From the NCBI GenBank assembly GCA_020851455.1, contig JADZCT010000034.1, forward strand, positions 81,225 through 145,224: 64,000 nucleotides of DNA. Reading direction: 5' to 3'. A model generated the notes under the pieces. That model saw nothing but the letters and a program-made list of their open reading frames with translations. It made no database searches and was not told the DNA's origin. Shown in pieces: positions 48,244 through 56,937 of this stretch. The translations under genes were made by a program, and so were the position numbers. Origin of the DNA: Gemmatimonadaceae bacterium. GTDB lineage: Bacteria > Gemmatimonadota > Gemmatimonadetes > Gemmatimonadales > Gemmatimonadaceae. Positions within the stretch are counted from its first letter, which is position 1, and each line of letters opens with the position of its first letter.

Positions 48244-49110
48244 ATGGCGACTGTCTACCTGAATGGCGAGTTCGTGCCTGCCGAACGTGCCCGCGTGTCG
48301 GTGAACGACCGCGGATACGTGTTCGGCGACGGCATCTACGAAGTGGTGCGGGTGACCGAGGGGCGGGTATTCGCGTGGGACGAGCATGCCCGGCGAATGG
48401 CCCGCGGCCTGGGCGAGGTGCGGATTGACTTCAACGCCAGCGACGTGGCCGCGCTCGGCGGGGTGTGCGAGCGGCTGCTCGACGACAACGGGCTCCGGAC
48501 CGGTGAGGCGACGATCTACCTGCAGGTGACGCGTGGCGCTGCGCCGCGGCTTCACTACTTCCCGCCCGCGGGCACGCCTCCCGGGGTGTACGCGGCGCCG
48601 TCGCGCTTCACGCCCTCGCGCGAGATGCGCGAGCGGGGAATCGCGGCGATTGTGCTGCCCGATATTCGCTGGTCGCGCTGCGACATCAAGACGATCAACC
48701 TCATGGGAGCGGTGCTCGGTCGGCAGGCCGCACGCGAGGCGGGTGCCTACGAGGCGCTGCTCATCCGCGACGGCATGCTCACCGAGGGTGCGGCAACGAA
48801 CGCATTCGTCGTGCTGGGCGGCGTGGCGCGCACGTACCCGTTGTCCAACTACATCCTGCCGGGAATCACGCGCCAGGTCGTGATTGCGGCCGCGCGCGAT
48901 GCGGGCGTGCACGTTGCCGAGGAGCCCGTCACGCAGCAGCAACTCCTCGCGGCGGACGAAGTGTTCATCGTCGGCACGACCACCGACGTGGCTCCGGTCG
49001 TGACGATTGACGGCCGCGCGGTTGGCGACGGGAAGCCAGGGCCGGTGACGCGCCGCGTGCAGGAGGCGTTCCTCGCGCGGCTGTACGGCGGCGCGCACGC
49101 GGCGCGGTAG
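48244..49110 (+). CDS. dat: D-amino-acid transaminase, class IV PLP enzyme
   Basis: This 288-residue fold-type IV aminotransferase closely follows bacillus D-alanine transaminase: start VYLNGEFVPAERARVSVNDRG, YVFGDGIYEVVRV, the PLP Lys in DIKTINLMGAVLG, and LTEGAATNAFVV. YLQVTRGAAPRLHYFP carries the Arg/His positions that bind the substrate carboxylate in D-amino-acid transaminases, unlike branched-chain enzymes. It would make D-Glu or D-Ala for peptidoglycan. It begins 3 bp after the kinase gene and may be cotranscribed. A branched-chain role is less likely. Confidence 0.85.
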   Translation: MATVYLNGEFVPAERARVSVNDRGYVFGDGIYEVVRVTEGRVFAWDEHARRMARGLGEVRIDFNASDVAALGGVCERLLDDNGLRTGEATIYLQVTRGAAPRLHYFPPAGTPPGVYAAPSRFTPSREMRERGIAAIVLPDIRWSRCDIKTINLMGAVLGRQAAREAGAYEALLIRDGMLTEGAATNAFVVLGGVARTYPLSNYILPGITRQVVIAAARDAGVHVAEEPVTQQQLLAADEVFIVGTTTDVAPVVTIDGRAVGDGKPGPVTRRVQEAFLARLYGGAHAAR

Positions 49111-49140
49111 AGGCGCGAGGCCGGCGCGGGCGCGCATTCG

Positions 49141-50397
49141 ATGAAGAAGCCCCGACGCCGCAATGTCTGGCGCAGGCCGCCGCTCCCGCTGGGTGAGCCG
49201 ACGCCTGGGCAGCGGGAAATGCAGGCGGCTCGCGAGGCGGCGCATGCCTTCGTGCACTCCGACCGTCCCGAGGAGGCCTTTCAGTTCGCCCTCGATCGTG
49301 TGGGACCGGTCGTAGAGGCGGCGTTCGGTTCCGTGTACCTGACTGACGGCGCATCGGAGCTCATGCGCCTCGTCGCTGCGTACAACTGGCCTGAAAAGCA
49401 TCGGCCCTGGCTGTCGGACGTTCGGGTGCGCGTCGGATTCGGCCCGAGCGGGGAGGCGGCGAGTGAACGCCGGGTTATCGAGGTGCCCGACGTATTCGCC
49501 GATCCGGGGCTCGAGGACTGGCAGGACGTTGCGCGCGAACTCGGGTTCGCAGGCCTGATCTCGCTGCCGCTCCAGTCCGCGTCGGGTACGCTTGGCGCCA
49601 TGACGTTCTACTTCCACTCATTGGACGGCTTCACCGGTGAGCGACGCGACCTGCTTCGGCTCCTGGCCGACCTGATGGGCGCCGCGGCCGAGAAGTCGCG
49701 CCTGCTCGATCGCGCGCGCCGCGCGGAGGCGGGCGCCGTCGAAGCGCTCGGTGAACTCGACCGGCAGTACGCGGCCGTGGCTGACGCCAGGCGGTCGGGC
49801 TACGAGGTTGTGGACCTGGCCCTCGGTGCGCTTCGCGATGCGGCCGACGCGCTCGAGCTTGCGGTGGGCTTCAGCCCGGCCGGGCGGGCCACGGCGCTCT
49901 CCGGCCGCCTGGACGACGTGCGCGCGCAGCAGCTCGACCTCATGCTGCTTGCCGAACTGGTCGGGGATCTGATCGAGCCGGAAGTCGCGGCCTTCGATCC
50001 GCATGCGCCTCTCCGCGACGCCCTTGCCACCGTGGCGCGGCCGGAGGGCGCAATGCACGTCGAAAGCGGGCTCGATGGGGATCTCGCGCCCATCAGGACC
50101 GACCGGCGGCTCCTCACGCTGCTCCTCGCTAAATTGGTGTCGCGTGCCACCGCGAGCCGTGAATCCGGCGAAGCGCGCGCGTGGCTCGTGGCGAGCGCCG
50201 GGCGAATCGAGTACCACCTGCCGGGCCAGCCGGGGAGCGACGTGAAGTGGCGGATTGCCGCCGCCCTCGCCGCGGTGCTGGGCGGCGCTGTCGAGGCAGT
50301 AGCGGGTGAAGGCGAAGGGAACGAGCGACTGGTGGTTGCGCTGCCGCTGGATGGCCCGCGGCGCGGCACGCCGCCGGCACACCGGAGGAACGAGTGA
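49141..50397 (+). CDS. GAF-domain protein with degenerate kinase-like C-terminus
   Basis: This 418-residue cytoplasmic protein has a basic N-terminus and a GAF domain at about residues 25-185 (FGSVYLTD ... LGFAGLISLPLQSASGTLGAMTFYF). A helical region follows, resembling a dimerisation/histidine-transfer domain (EALGELDRQYAAVADARRSG). The last 130 residues recall a HATPase domain (TDRRLLTLLLAKLVSRAT), but neither a phosphorylatable H-box nor N and G boxes are seen. It is likely a sensor without kinase activity. It overlaps the next gene by 4 bp and GGAGGA sits at its end, forming a three-gene unit. Confidence 0.65.
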   Translation: MKKPRRRNVWRRPPLPLGEPTPGQREMQAAREAAHAFVHSDRPEEAFQFALDRVGPVVEAAFGSVYLTDGASELMRLVAAYNWPEKHRPWLSDVRVRVGFGPSGEAASERRVIEVPDVFADPGLEDWQDVARELGFAGLISLPLQSASGTLGAMTFYFHSLDGFTGERRDLLRLLADLMGAAAEKSRLLDRARRAEAGAVEALGELDRQYAAVADARRSGYEVVDLALGALRDAADALELAVGFSPAGRATALSGRLDDVRAQQLDLMLLAELVGDLIEPEVAAFDPHAPLRDALATVARPEGAMHVESGLDGDLAPIRTDRRLLTLLLAKLVSRATASRESGEARAWLVASAGRIEYHLPGQPGSDVKWRIAAALAAVLGGAVEAVAGEGEGNERLVVALPLDGPRRGTPPAHRRNE

Positions 50398-50684
50398 CGA
50401 ATATCCAGGCTGGCCGCACACTGCAGAGCGTGCGCACTTCCATGCCGGGTCCGGAGGTACTGGCGGCCGTGGTGGACTTCTTCTCGCGGCAGTCGGGTAT
50501 ATACGCCGCGTTCCCCGAGCAGATCGGGACGAACCACGTGACGCTGCGCGGCATGGGGATCGAGGAAGTCGCTGTCGGTGTTGCAGCAGTTGACGGCGCC
50601 ACCGAGGTGAGTGCGTCGTCGTACATGTTCGATGGCCAGGTTGCGATGTTCCTTGCCTCGCTCCCGCCCGCGGAGGAGAAGTGA
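50394..50684 (+). CDS. Hypothetical 96-residue protein
   Basis: No family is recognised. The product is soluble, acidic to neutral, with one amphipathic helix (GPEVLAAVVDFFSRQS) followed by beta-strand-like segments. The GTG overlaps the GAF gene stop behind a strong GGAGGA, and its own end carries GGAGGAG for the next gene. Such tight spacing suggests the three proteins act together. Confidence 0.65.
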   Translation: MTNIQAGRTLQSVRTSMPGPEVLAAVVDFFSRQSGIYAAFPEQIGTNHVTLRGMGIEEVAVGVAAVDGATEVSASSYMFDGQVAMFLASLPPAEEK

Positions 50685-51025
50685 TGGCTCAGTTTGCCGA
50701 GATGCGCCCGTTCGTGATGCAAATCCGCGCTCCCAAGGATGCGGCGCTGAAGGTTGGCGAGGCCGCGGGCGAACGCATTGCGATCCGCGCCCAATTCGAG
50801 CCGCTCTGGGATCTCGTCGTGATGGATGTCCGCAAGGATACGCCGGTCGAGGTCGTTGCCCGCGCCTTGCTCGATTACTTTGGCGAATCGGCGGCTCTTG
50901 CGTCATTCGTGGTGAAGGTGCGCGGGTGGCAGGTGAAGGATCTCGGCGTCACGCTTGCCGACGCCGGCGTGCGCAATGGCACCGTGGTGCACGTCGCCCA
51001 CCGGTACCGCCGTCCCGTCCGCTGA
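50684..51025 (+). CDS. Hypothetical protein with ubiquitin-like (beta-grasp) C-terminal half
   Basis: This 113-residue protein has no recognised family by sequence. Its C-terminal half, FVVKVRGWQVKDLGVTLADAGVRNGTVVHV, follows the ubiquitin pattern of strand, turn, short helix, then a 'LadaGvrnGtvv' segment like that before the last strand of beta-grasp folds. The chain ends in RYRRPVR, without a Gly-Gly tail, so conjugation is unlikely. The ATG was preferred over the GTG at 50681 for spacing to GGAGGAG. A role as interaction module for the two upstream proteins is inference. Confidence 0.6.
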   Translation: MAQFAEMRPFVMQIRAPKDAALKVGEAAGERIAIRAQFEPLWDLVVMDVRKDTPVEVVARALLDYFGESAALASFVVKVRGWQVKDLGVTLADAGVRNGTVVHVAHRYRRPVR

Positions 51026-51076
51026 CGACGCCGCGGTGAGGCGAGCTGCCGCCGCGACCTGCGCGCGACAGGGGGC

Positions 51077-52018
51077 GTGAGCGTGCCGGTCGCCCTGATC
51101 TCGCATGCCGATTGCGGCCGTCACGACACCGGCTGGGGCCACCCGGAGCATGTCGGGCGCCTCAGGGCGATTCCGCGTGCGCTGCGTGAGGACTTCGATC
51201 TCTTTCAGGCAATCGAGCACATCGAGGGGCGTCACGCCACGCCGGACGAACTTGCCCTCGCTCACGAGCCCTCCTACATCGCACTCGTGCGCAGGCTCGC
51301 CGAAGAAGGGGGCGGGCGGCTCGACGCCGACACCGTGGAGAGCGAGGGATCGTGGGACGCGGCGACCGCCGGCGCTGGGTGCGCGCTGGATGCCGTGGAC
51401 CGTTCGCTCTCGGGTGAGTCGGTGCGCAGTTTTTGCGCCATCCGCCCGCCCGGGCACCACGCTCTTCGCGGCGGCGGCATGGGGTTCTGCCTCTTCGGCA
51501 ACGTCGCGATCGCGGCGCACTACGCGCGCAGGGTGAAGGGCGTGGAGCGCGTGCTGATCGTTGACTGGGACGTGCACCATGGCAACGGCACGCAGGCGCT
51601 CGTGGAGGGCGACGCCGACATCAGGTTCGTCTCGATGCACCAGTGGCCCTGGTACCCGGGCACTGGCCCTGCCGACGACCGCGGCAGGCACGGCAATGTA
51701 TGGAACGTCCCCATGCCGGCCGACCGCCCGCGCGAGGAATATGTGAGCGCATTCCTTGGAGCTGTGGACAACGCCGCAGACGGGTTCACGCCGGACATCG
51801 TATTCATCTCGGCCGGGTTCGATTCGCTGGCCGGCGACCCGCTGGGCGGCTTCACGCTGGAGATGGACGACGTCACGCGCCTTACCGCCGAGATGGTGTC
51901 GCGCGCCGAGCAGTGGTGCGGCGGGCGGCTCGTAAGCGTGCTGGAGGGCGGGTACGCGCCGGCGCGGCTTGGCGAGGCGACGGTCGTGCATCTGCGGGCG
52001 CTGCTCCAAGCGCGGTAG
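51077..52018 (+). CDS. Histone deacetylase family (AcuC/acetylpolyamine amidohydrolase-like) protein
   Basis: This 313-residue zinc deacetylase has the start ISHADCGRHDTGWGHPEHVGRL, the active-site RPPGHHA, the zinc ligands in DWDVHHGNGTQ (Asp and His) and FDSLAGDPLGG (Asp), and the Gly-Gly-Tyr in LEGGYAP that supplies the catalytic Tyr. Bacterial members deacetylate acetyl-CoA synthetase, polyamines or other substrates. The GTG start follows GGGGG; another GTG lies at 51083. Confidence 0.9.
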   Translation: MSVPVALISHADCGRHDTGWGHPEHVGRLRAIPRALREDFDLFQAIEHIEGRHATPDELALAHEPSYIALVRRLAEEGGGRLDADTVESEGSWDAATAGAGCALDAVDRSLSGESVRSFCAIRPPGHHALRGGGMGFCLFGNVAIAAHYARRVKGVERVLIVDWDVHHGNGTQALVEGDADIRFVSMHQWPWYPGTGPADDRGRHGNVWNVPMPADRPREEYVSAFLGAVDNAADGFTPDIVFISAGFDSLAGDPLGGFTLEMDDVTRLTAEMVSRAEQWCGGRLVSVLEGGYAPARLGEATVVHLRALLQAR

Positions 52019-52028
52019 ATTCCAGACA

Positions 52029-53027
52029 ATGTTCTGTCCCGAGTGCGGAACCTGGAACCGCGGCGGCGCCCGCCAGTGCACCAGGTGTTCGGCTGAGTTG
52101 CCGGACGTCCAGTCCGCTGCGCAGGCGCCTGACGCCCTCATCACCGCCATGCGCCAGGCGATGGGCAACCGGTACCGCATCGTCCGCCGGCTCGGCTCGG
52201 GCGGGATGGCCGACGTGTACGCCGCCGAGCATGAGCAGCTCGGGCGGCCCCTGGCTGTGAAGGTGATGCACGCGCACCTCGCGCGCGACGCGGAGATGCG
52301 CGTGCGGTTCAGGCGGGAGGCCGAGGCGGCGAGCCGGCTCGTGCATCCGCTGATTGCCACGCCACTCGACTACGGCGAGGTGGGCGAGGTGGTGTACCTC
52401 GTGCTCCCGTACCTTGGCGGCGGGTGCCTCGCCGATGACCTCACGCGCAAGCGCGTGATCGAGGCGAGCCGGCTGGCGCGCATCTCTGCGCAGGTCGCAA
52501 ACGCGCTCGACTATGCGCACCGGCAGGGCGTGGTGCACCGCGATGTGAAGCCCGATAACGTGCTCTTCGACGGAGACGGCAACGCCATCCTGACGGATTT
52601 TGGCATCGCCACCGCGCAGTTTCACGGACGGCTGACCGCCGGTGGCCGGGCGATGGGGACGCCGCATTACATGGCCCCCGAGCAGGCGATGGGGAAGCCG
52701 CTCGACGGGCGCGCAGACCTCTACGCAGTGGGCGTGATGCTGTACGAGTGCCTCGCCGGCTTTCCGCCGTTCGACGGCCTCGACGGCTACTCGGTCGGGT
52801 ACAAACACGTTCACGAGGTGCCCGTGCCGATCGCCGACGTTGAGTCGCGCGTACCGCCCACGCTTGCGCGCATCGTGATGCGCTGCCTCGAGAAGGAGCC
52901 CGACGCGCGTCCGCAGCGGGGGAACGACCTCGCGAACGAGCTATACGCGTTCCTCGGAGAGACGGGCGATTACACGCCGCAGTACGTCAGGACCGTCGCG
53001 CCCGGCGACTCCCGCGCGAGCGCCTGA
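52029..53027 (+). CDS. Serine/threonine protein kinase with N-terminal zinc ribbon
   Basis: This 332-residue Hanks-type kinase begins with a zinc ribbon (CPECG ... CTRC, residues 3-20). It then has the Gly loop LGSGGMADVY, the VAIK-equivalent LAVKVM, catalytic Asp172 in HRDVKPDN, DFGIA and the activation-segment end GTPHYMAPEQ. No membrane helix or PASTA domain is present, so it is cytosolic. It begins 10 bp after the deacetylase gene. Targets are unknown; coexpression with the deacetylase is plausible. Confidence 0.9.
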   Translation: MFCPECGTWNRGGARQCTRCSAELPDVQSAAQAPDALITAMRQAMGNRYRIVRRLGSGGMADVYAAEHEQLGRPLAVKVMHAHLARDAEMRVRFRREAEAASRLVHPLIATPLDYGEVGEVVYLVLPYLGGGCLADDLTRKRVIEASRLARISAQVANALDYAHRQGVVHRDVKPDNVLFDGDGNAILTDFGIATAQFHGRLTAGGRAMGTPHYMAPEQAMGKPLDGRADLYAVGVMLYECLAGFPPFDGLDGYSVGYKHVHEVPVPIADVESRVPPTLARIVMRCLEKEPDARPQRGNDLANELYAFLGETGDYTPQYVRTVAPGDSRASA

Positions 53028-53051
53028 TCTGCGTCGGCGAGCGGCTGGCGC

Positions 53052-55361
53052 ATGACGAGCGAACGGCATTCAGCGGGCGAGCCGGCCAGCCGCCGCCTCG
53101 TCGAGGTAGCGGTTCCGCTTCCATTCTTCGGGACGCTTACCTTCGACGCCAGCGCCCTGCCGGCCGCCGCGCTCGCCGCCGGCTCCCGCGTGCTCGTGGA
53201 GGTTCGAGGCCGTCGCGTGATTGGCGTGTGCACTGGCCGCACGCCTGCTGACGCGGCTATCCGCGCCCCGGACAAGGCAGCGAAGGTGAAGCCGGTGCTC
53301 GAGGCGCCCGATGTCGAGCCCGTCTTCCTGCCAGACCTGCTCGAAGTGTGCGGCTGGCTCGCCGACTACTACGTTGCGCCGGTGGGAATGGTGCTGCGCG
53401 CCGCCCTCCCCGTCGCGTTGGGCGCAGCCCGCAGGCCGGACCCCGCCCTGAAGACGCGCCGTGTGCTGGCCATCGCACGAGCGCTGCCCACGCTCACGGA
53501 GCGCGAGGCCGCCTTCAGGCGCGCGCAGCAACAGCGCGCTGCATACGAGTACATCGAGTCGTTCGGCGGCCGCGCAGATGCGGTGCAGGTGCGGCAGACG
53601 ATCGGATGTTCAGCCGCCGTTCTCTCGGCGCTGGTGAAGAGGGGTTTCCTGCGCATCGAGCACAACGTAGTCGCGCGTGATCCGTTTGCCGCGCACGAGC
53701 TGCCGTCTTACCCGGCGCTCACGCCCACCGCGGCCCAGCGCGATGCGATCGCGGCGCTGCGGGGTGCCGCGCCTGGCAGCGTGACGCTCCTTCACGGCAT
53801 CACCGGGAGCGGCAAGACGCTCGTGTACCTGGAGTTGCTGCGGCACGTGGTGAACGAACGCGGTGGTACGGCTATCGTGCTCGTGCCTGAGATTGCCCTC
53901 ACCCCGCAGACCGTGGACCGTTTTCGCGCCGTCTTCGGCGACCGCGTGGCCGTGCTCCACTCCGCCCTGTCAGACGGCGAGCGGTACGACGCGTGGAAGG
54001 TGCTCAGGAGCGGCGAGAAGCGGATCGCCGTCGGCGCGCGCAGCGCCGTGTTCGCGCCGCTCCCCGGCCTGGGCGCTGTGATCGTGGACGAGGAGCACGA
54101 GGCGAGCTACAAGCAGGGGGAGTCGCCGCGCTACAACGCCCGCGACGTTGCAATCGTGCGCGCGCGGGCGGCCGGCGCGGTGTGCGTCCTCGGCAGCGCA
54201 ACCCCGAGTCTCGAGACATGGCAGAACGCGGCCGATGGCAAGTACGCGCGACTTTCGCTCCCGGATCGCGTGGGCGGCGGCGCTCTGCCGCGCGTCGGAC
54301 TGGTTGACCTGCGGGCCGAAACGAAGGACGCCGTTGGCGCTGAGCGCGCGCTGCGTTCGGTGCTCAGCAGGCCCCTGCAGCGGGCGATCGGCGAGCGCCT
54401 CGAGCGTGGCGAGCAGAGCATCCTCCTGCTCAACCGTCGCGGGTACGCCGCCTTCGTGCAGTGCGGCGAGTGCGAATGGGTCGCCGAGTGCCCGCGCTGC
54501 TCGATATCGCTGACGTACCACCGCGTGGCCAACCAGATGGTTTGCCACTACTGCCAGCACCGGGAGGAGCCGCGCGGCGCCTGCCCACGGTGCGGCGCCG
54601 GGACTCTCCGCCAGCGCGGGCTCGGCACGCAACAGGTCGAACGCGTGCTTGGCGAGCAGTATCCGTCGGCGCGGATCGCGCGGATGGACGTTGACACGAC
54701 CAGCGGCAAGTGGGCACACGCAGAGATACTTGGCCGCGTTGGGCGCGGCGAGGTTGACATCCTCCTCGGCACCCAGATGATCGCCAAGGGGCTCGACTTC
54801 CCGAACGTCACGCTGGTTGGAGTGGTTGACGCCGATACTGGCATCAACCTTCCCGACTTTCGCGCGTCGGAGCGCACGTTCCAGCTCGTGAGCCAGGTGG
54901 CCGGCCGCGCCGGCCGCGGGCCCAAGGGCGGGGAGGTCATCGTGCAGACCCGCGTGCCCACTCACCATGCGCTCCATGCCGCACAGCGCCATGACTACCT
55001 GCGGTTCGTCGCCGAGGAGCTCCGGTACCGCGCGAGCCCCGCTTATCCCCCGGTCGTGCGGCTGGCGAACGTGGTGTTCAGCGCAACGCGCGAGCATGCC
55101 GCGGCCGACCTGGCCGTGCGGGCAGGCGAATGGTTCGCGCGCGTGCTCGCGTCGGTGCCACCTGGCGCGATCGAGGCCATCGGGCCCGCGCCGTGCGCGA
55201 TTGACAAGATCAAGGATCGCTGGCGCTGGCATCTCATGCTCCGCGCGTGGAAGCCGGGCACACTCACGAAGGTGGCGCGGAAGTTCCTGGTGGAGTTCGA
55301 GGTGCCCTCGCGCGAAGGGCAGAGGGTGGTGCTGGACCGGGATCCGGTGAGCTTGCTGTGA
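53052..55361 (+). CDS. priA: Primosomal replication helicase PriA
   Basis: PriA restarts stalled replication forks. The 769-residue protein has the N-terminal 3'BD (VAVPLPFFGTLTF), a winged helix, the helicase core with Walker A GITGSGKT (near residue 249) and DEEH (near 346), and the zinc-binding insert with CGECEWVAECPRCS and CHYC ... CPRCG. GTQMIAKGLDFPNVTLVGVVDAD and QVAGRAGRGPKGG follow. Length and order match the family. It overlaps rmuC by 4 bp. Confidence 0.95.
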   Translation: MTSERHSAGEPASRRLVEVAVPLPFFGTLTFDASALPAAALAAGSRVLVEVRGRRVIGVCTGRTPADAAIRAPDKAAKVKPVLEAPDVEPVFLPDLLEVCGWLADYYVAPVGMVLRAALPVALGAARRPDPALKTRRVLAIARALPTLTEREAAFRRAQQQRAAYEYIESFGGRADAVQVRQTIGCSAAVLSALVKRGFLRIEHNVVARDPFAAHELPSYPALTPTAAQRDAIAALRGAAPGSVTLLHGITGSGKTLVYLELLRHVVNERGGTAIVLVPEIALTPQTVDRFRAVFGDRVAVLHSALSDGERYDAWKVLRSGEKRIAVGARSAVFAPLPGLGAVIVDEEHEASYKQGESPRYNARDVAIVRARAAGAVCVLGSATPSLETWQNAADGKYARLSLPDRVGGGALPRVGLVDLRAETKDAVGAERALRSVLSRPLQRAIGERLERGEQSILLLNRRGYAAFVQCGECEWVAECPRCSISLTYHRVANQMVCHYCQHREEPRGACPRCGAGTLRQRGLGTQQVERVLGEQYPSARIARMDVDTTSGKWAHAEILGRVGRGEVDILLGTQMIAKGLDFPNVTLVGVVDADTGINLPDFRASERTFQLVSQVAGRAGRGPKGGEVIVQTRVPTHHALHAAQRHDYLRFVAEELRYRASPAYPPVVRLANVVFSATREHAAADLAVRAGEWFARVLASVPPGAIEAIGPAPCAIDKIKDRWRWHLMLRAWKPGTLTKVARKFLVEFEVPSREGQRVVLDRDPVSLL

Positions 55362-56587
55362 CGGCTGAAGTCCTGCCCTGGCTCATCCTTGCCGCAATCG
55401 CGATTGCAACCGCGCTGCTACTCGCCGCGGTGCGCAAGTCACGGGGCAGCGCCGTGGATGTACGCGCCGAGATCCGGAGCGGGCGCGAAGAAGCGCGCTC
55501 CGCCGGCAAGGAGCTGCGCGAAGAGGTCTCGCATAACCTCAAGGCTGCCGCCGATTCGCTGAACGACGCCATGGAGCGGGTCCGGCTTACCCTCGACTCG
55601 CGGGTGAAGGAACTGCAGGACGGGAATGAGCGCAAGCTCGACGAAATGCGCAAGACGGTGGACGAGAAGCTCGACGCCACGCTCGAGAAGCGGCTTGGCG
55701 AATCGTTCAAGTTCGTGGGCGACCGGCTCGAAGCGGTGCACAAGGGGCTCGGCGAGATGCAGGCGCTCGCTGCGGGCGTCGGCGACCTCAAGCGCGTGCT
55801 GTCGAACGTGAAGGTGCGCGGCTCGTGGGCGGAAGTCGTCCTCGGCGACATCCTCGCCGATATCCTCGCGCCCGGTCAGTACGAGAAAAACGTTCGCGTC
55901 AAGGCCGGGTCGGCGGAGGTGGTCGAGTACGCCATCCGGCTGCCAGGGCCGCGGGACGACCCCGACGCGCACGTCTGGCTCGCCATTGACTCGAAGTTCC
56001 CGCAGGAGGACTACACGCGGCTGCAGCAGGCGGCCGAGGCGGGCGACCCGGATGGAATCCAGCGGGCGACGGAAGGGCTCATGCGCGCGGTGCGCGTTGC
56101 GGCGAAGGACGTGCGCGACAAGTACGTCAGCCCGCCCGAGACCACCGACTTCGCGATCATATACCTCGCGACGGAAGGACTGTACGCCGAAGTGCTGCGG
56201 CAGCCGAATGCCGTGATCGAGCTGAGGCAGAAGTACCATGTGGTCGTCGCGGGACCGGCTACGATCGCGGCGATCCTGAGCAGCCTCCGACTTGGCTTCC
56301 AGACGCTGGCCATCGAGCAGCGGTCTGCCGAAGTGTGGCGGCTGCTCGGCGCGGTGAAGACCGAGTTCCAGAAGTTCGGCGAAGTGCTAGCGAAGGTGAA
56401 GCGGCAGCTCGACGCGGCGAGCAATACCATTCGCGAGACCGACGTGCGCACCAGCGCGATCAGGCGGAAGCTCAACGCGATCGAGGGGCTGTCGGACGCC
56501 GAGGCGGCGCGGATGCTTGGCGCTCCGCCGGATCATGCGTCTCCTGATGACGGTGACGCCGGGCGCGGCGCCGCGGCCGACGGCTAG
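55358..56587 (+). CDS. rmuC: DNA recombination protein RmuC
   Basis: RmuC limits inversions at short inverted repeats in E. coli. The 409-residue protein has one N-terminal membrane helix, a coiled-coil of about 100 residues and the RmuC core with RGSWAEVVLGDILADILAPGQYEKNV, VWLAIDSKFPQEDYTRL, FAIIYLATEGLYAEVL and GPATIAAILSSLRLGFQTL. This core is related to restriction endonuclease folds. The GTG overlaps the priA stop, so the two are coupled. Confidence 0.93.
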   Translation: MTAEVLPWLILAAIAIATALLLAAVRKSRGSAVDVRAEIRSGREEARSAGKELREEVSHNLKAAADSLNDAMERVRLTLDSRVKELQDGNERKLDEMRKTVDEKLDATLEKRLGESFKFVGDRLEAVHKGLGEMQALAAGVGDLKRVLSNVKVRGSWAEVVLGDILADILAPGQYEKNVRVKAGSAEVVEYAIRLPGPRDDPDAHVWLAIDSKFPQEDYTRLQQAAEAGDPDGIQRATEGLMRAVRVAAKDVRDKYVSPPETTDFAIIYLATEGLYAEVLRQPNAVIELRQKYHVVVAGPATIAAILSSLRLGFQTLAIEQRSAEVWRLLGAVKTEFQKFGEVLAKVKRQLDAASNTIRETDVRTSAIRRKLNAIEGLSDAEAARMLGAPPDHASPDDGDAGRGAAADG

Positions 56588-56596
56588 GGTTCCGGC

Positions 56597-56734
56597 ATGG
56601 GCCGTGGGCCACCCCGGTGGGGGCCGTTGCCGCCGTCGTACGCCCGTGCCGGGCATAAGGAACTGATGACGGGGATCGCCACGCCATCGGCGTATGAGGC
56701 GCTGCATGAGGCGCTGCATGAGGCCGTGATGTAG
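56597..56734 (+). CDS. Possible 45-residue ORF with tandem repeat
   Basis: An ATG-started frame of 46 codons after rmuC ends in two perfect copies and one variant of a 12-bp unit (GAGGCGCTGCAT, 56696-56731), encoding EALHEALHEAVM. An AGGGT lies before the ATG. The peptide has no known relatives I recognise. It could be a real small protein or a chance frame over a repeat. Confidence 0.2.
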   Translation: MGRGPPRWGPLPPSYARAGHKELMTGIATPSAYEALHEALHEAVM

Positions 56735-56937
56735 GCGGAAGAGGGGCAGCGTGTGCCGAGCTTCGCGGCCGTGGAGTGGATAGAGCGGGTGGGGGTGACC
56801 CCGGGGCGCTGGCCCGGCGTCCGCCACTATGGTATTCTGCTCCGATCGGGGGCTGGCCGCGCCTGATGCGCAGCCCGCCTTCCCGACCCGCGGAAGTTGT
56901 CGCTCACATCATCCTGGATTCCCTGGGACGCCCGTCC
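56735..56937. other. Intergenic region before the M14 peptidase gene
   Basis: No gene is convincing. TATGGT (56829-56834) or TATTCT (56833-56838) may be the -10 of the peptidase gene, giving a leader of about 90-100 nt. In-frame ATGs upstream of 56938 would put extra residues before the signal peptide and are rejected as starts. Confidence 0.3.

Noticed and set aside
47041..49617. Long minus-strand open frame opposite the histidine kinase and transaminase
   Set aside because: It is a shadow of well-supported plus-strand genes. The same applies to the long minus frames at 6825-9296, 20013-22283 and 25824-28064.
50684..51025. A ubiquitin-type conjugation system
   Set aside because: The beta-grasp-like protein lacks a C-terminal Gly-Gly, and no E1-, E2- or JAB-like gene lies nearby.
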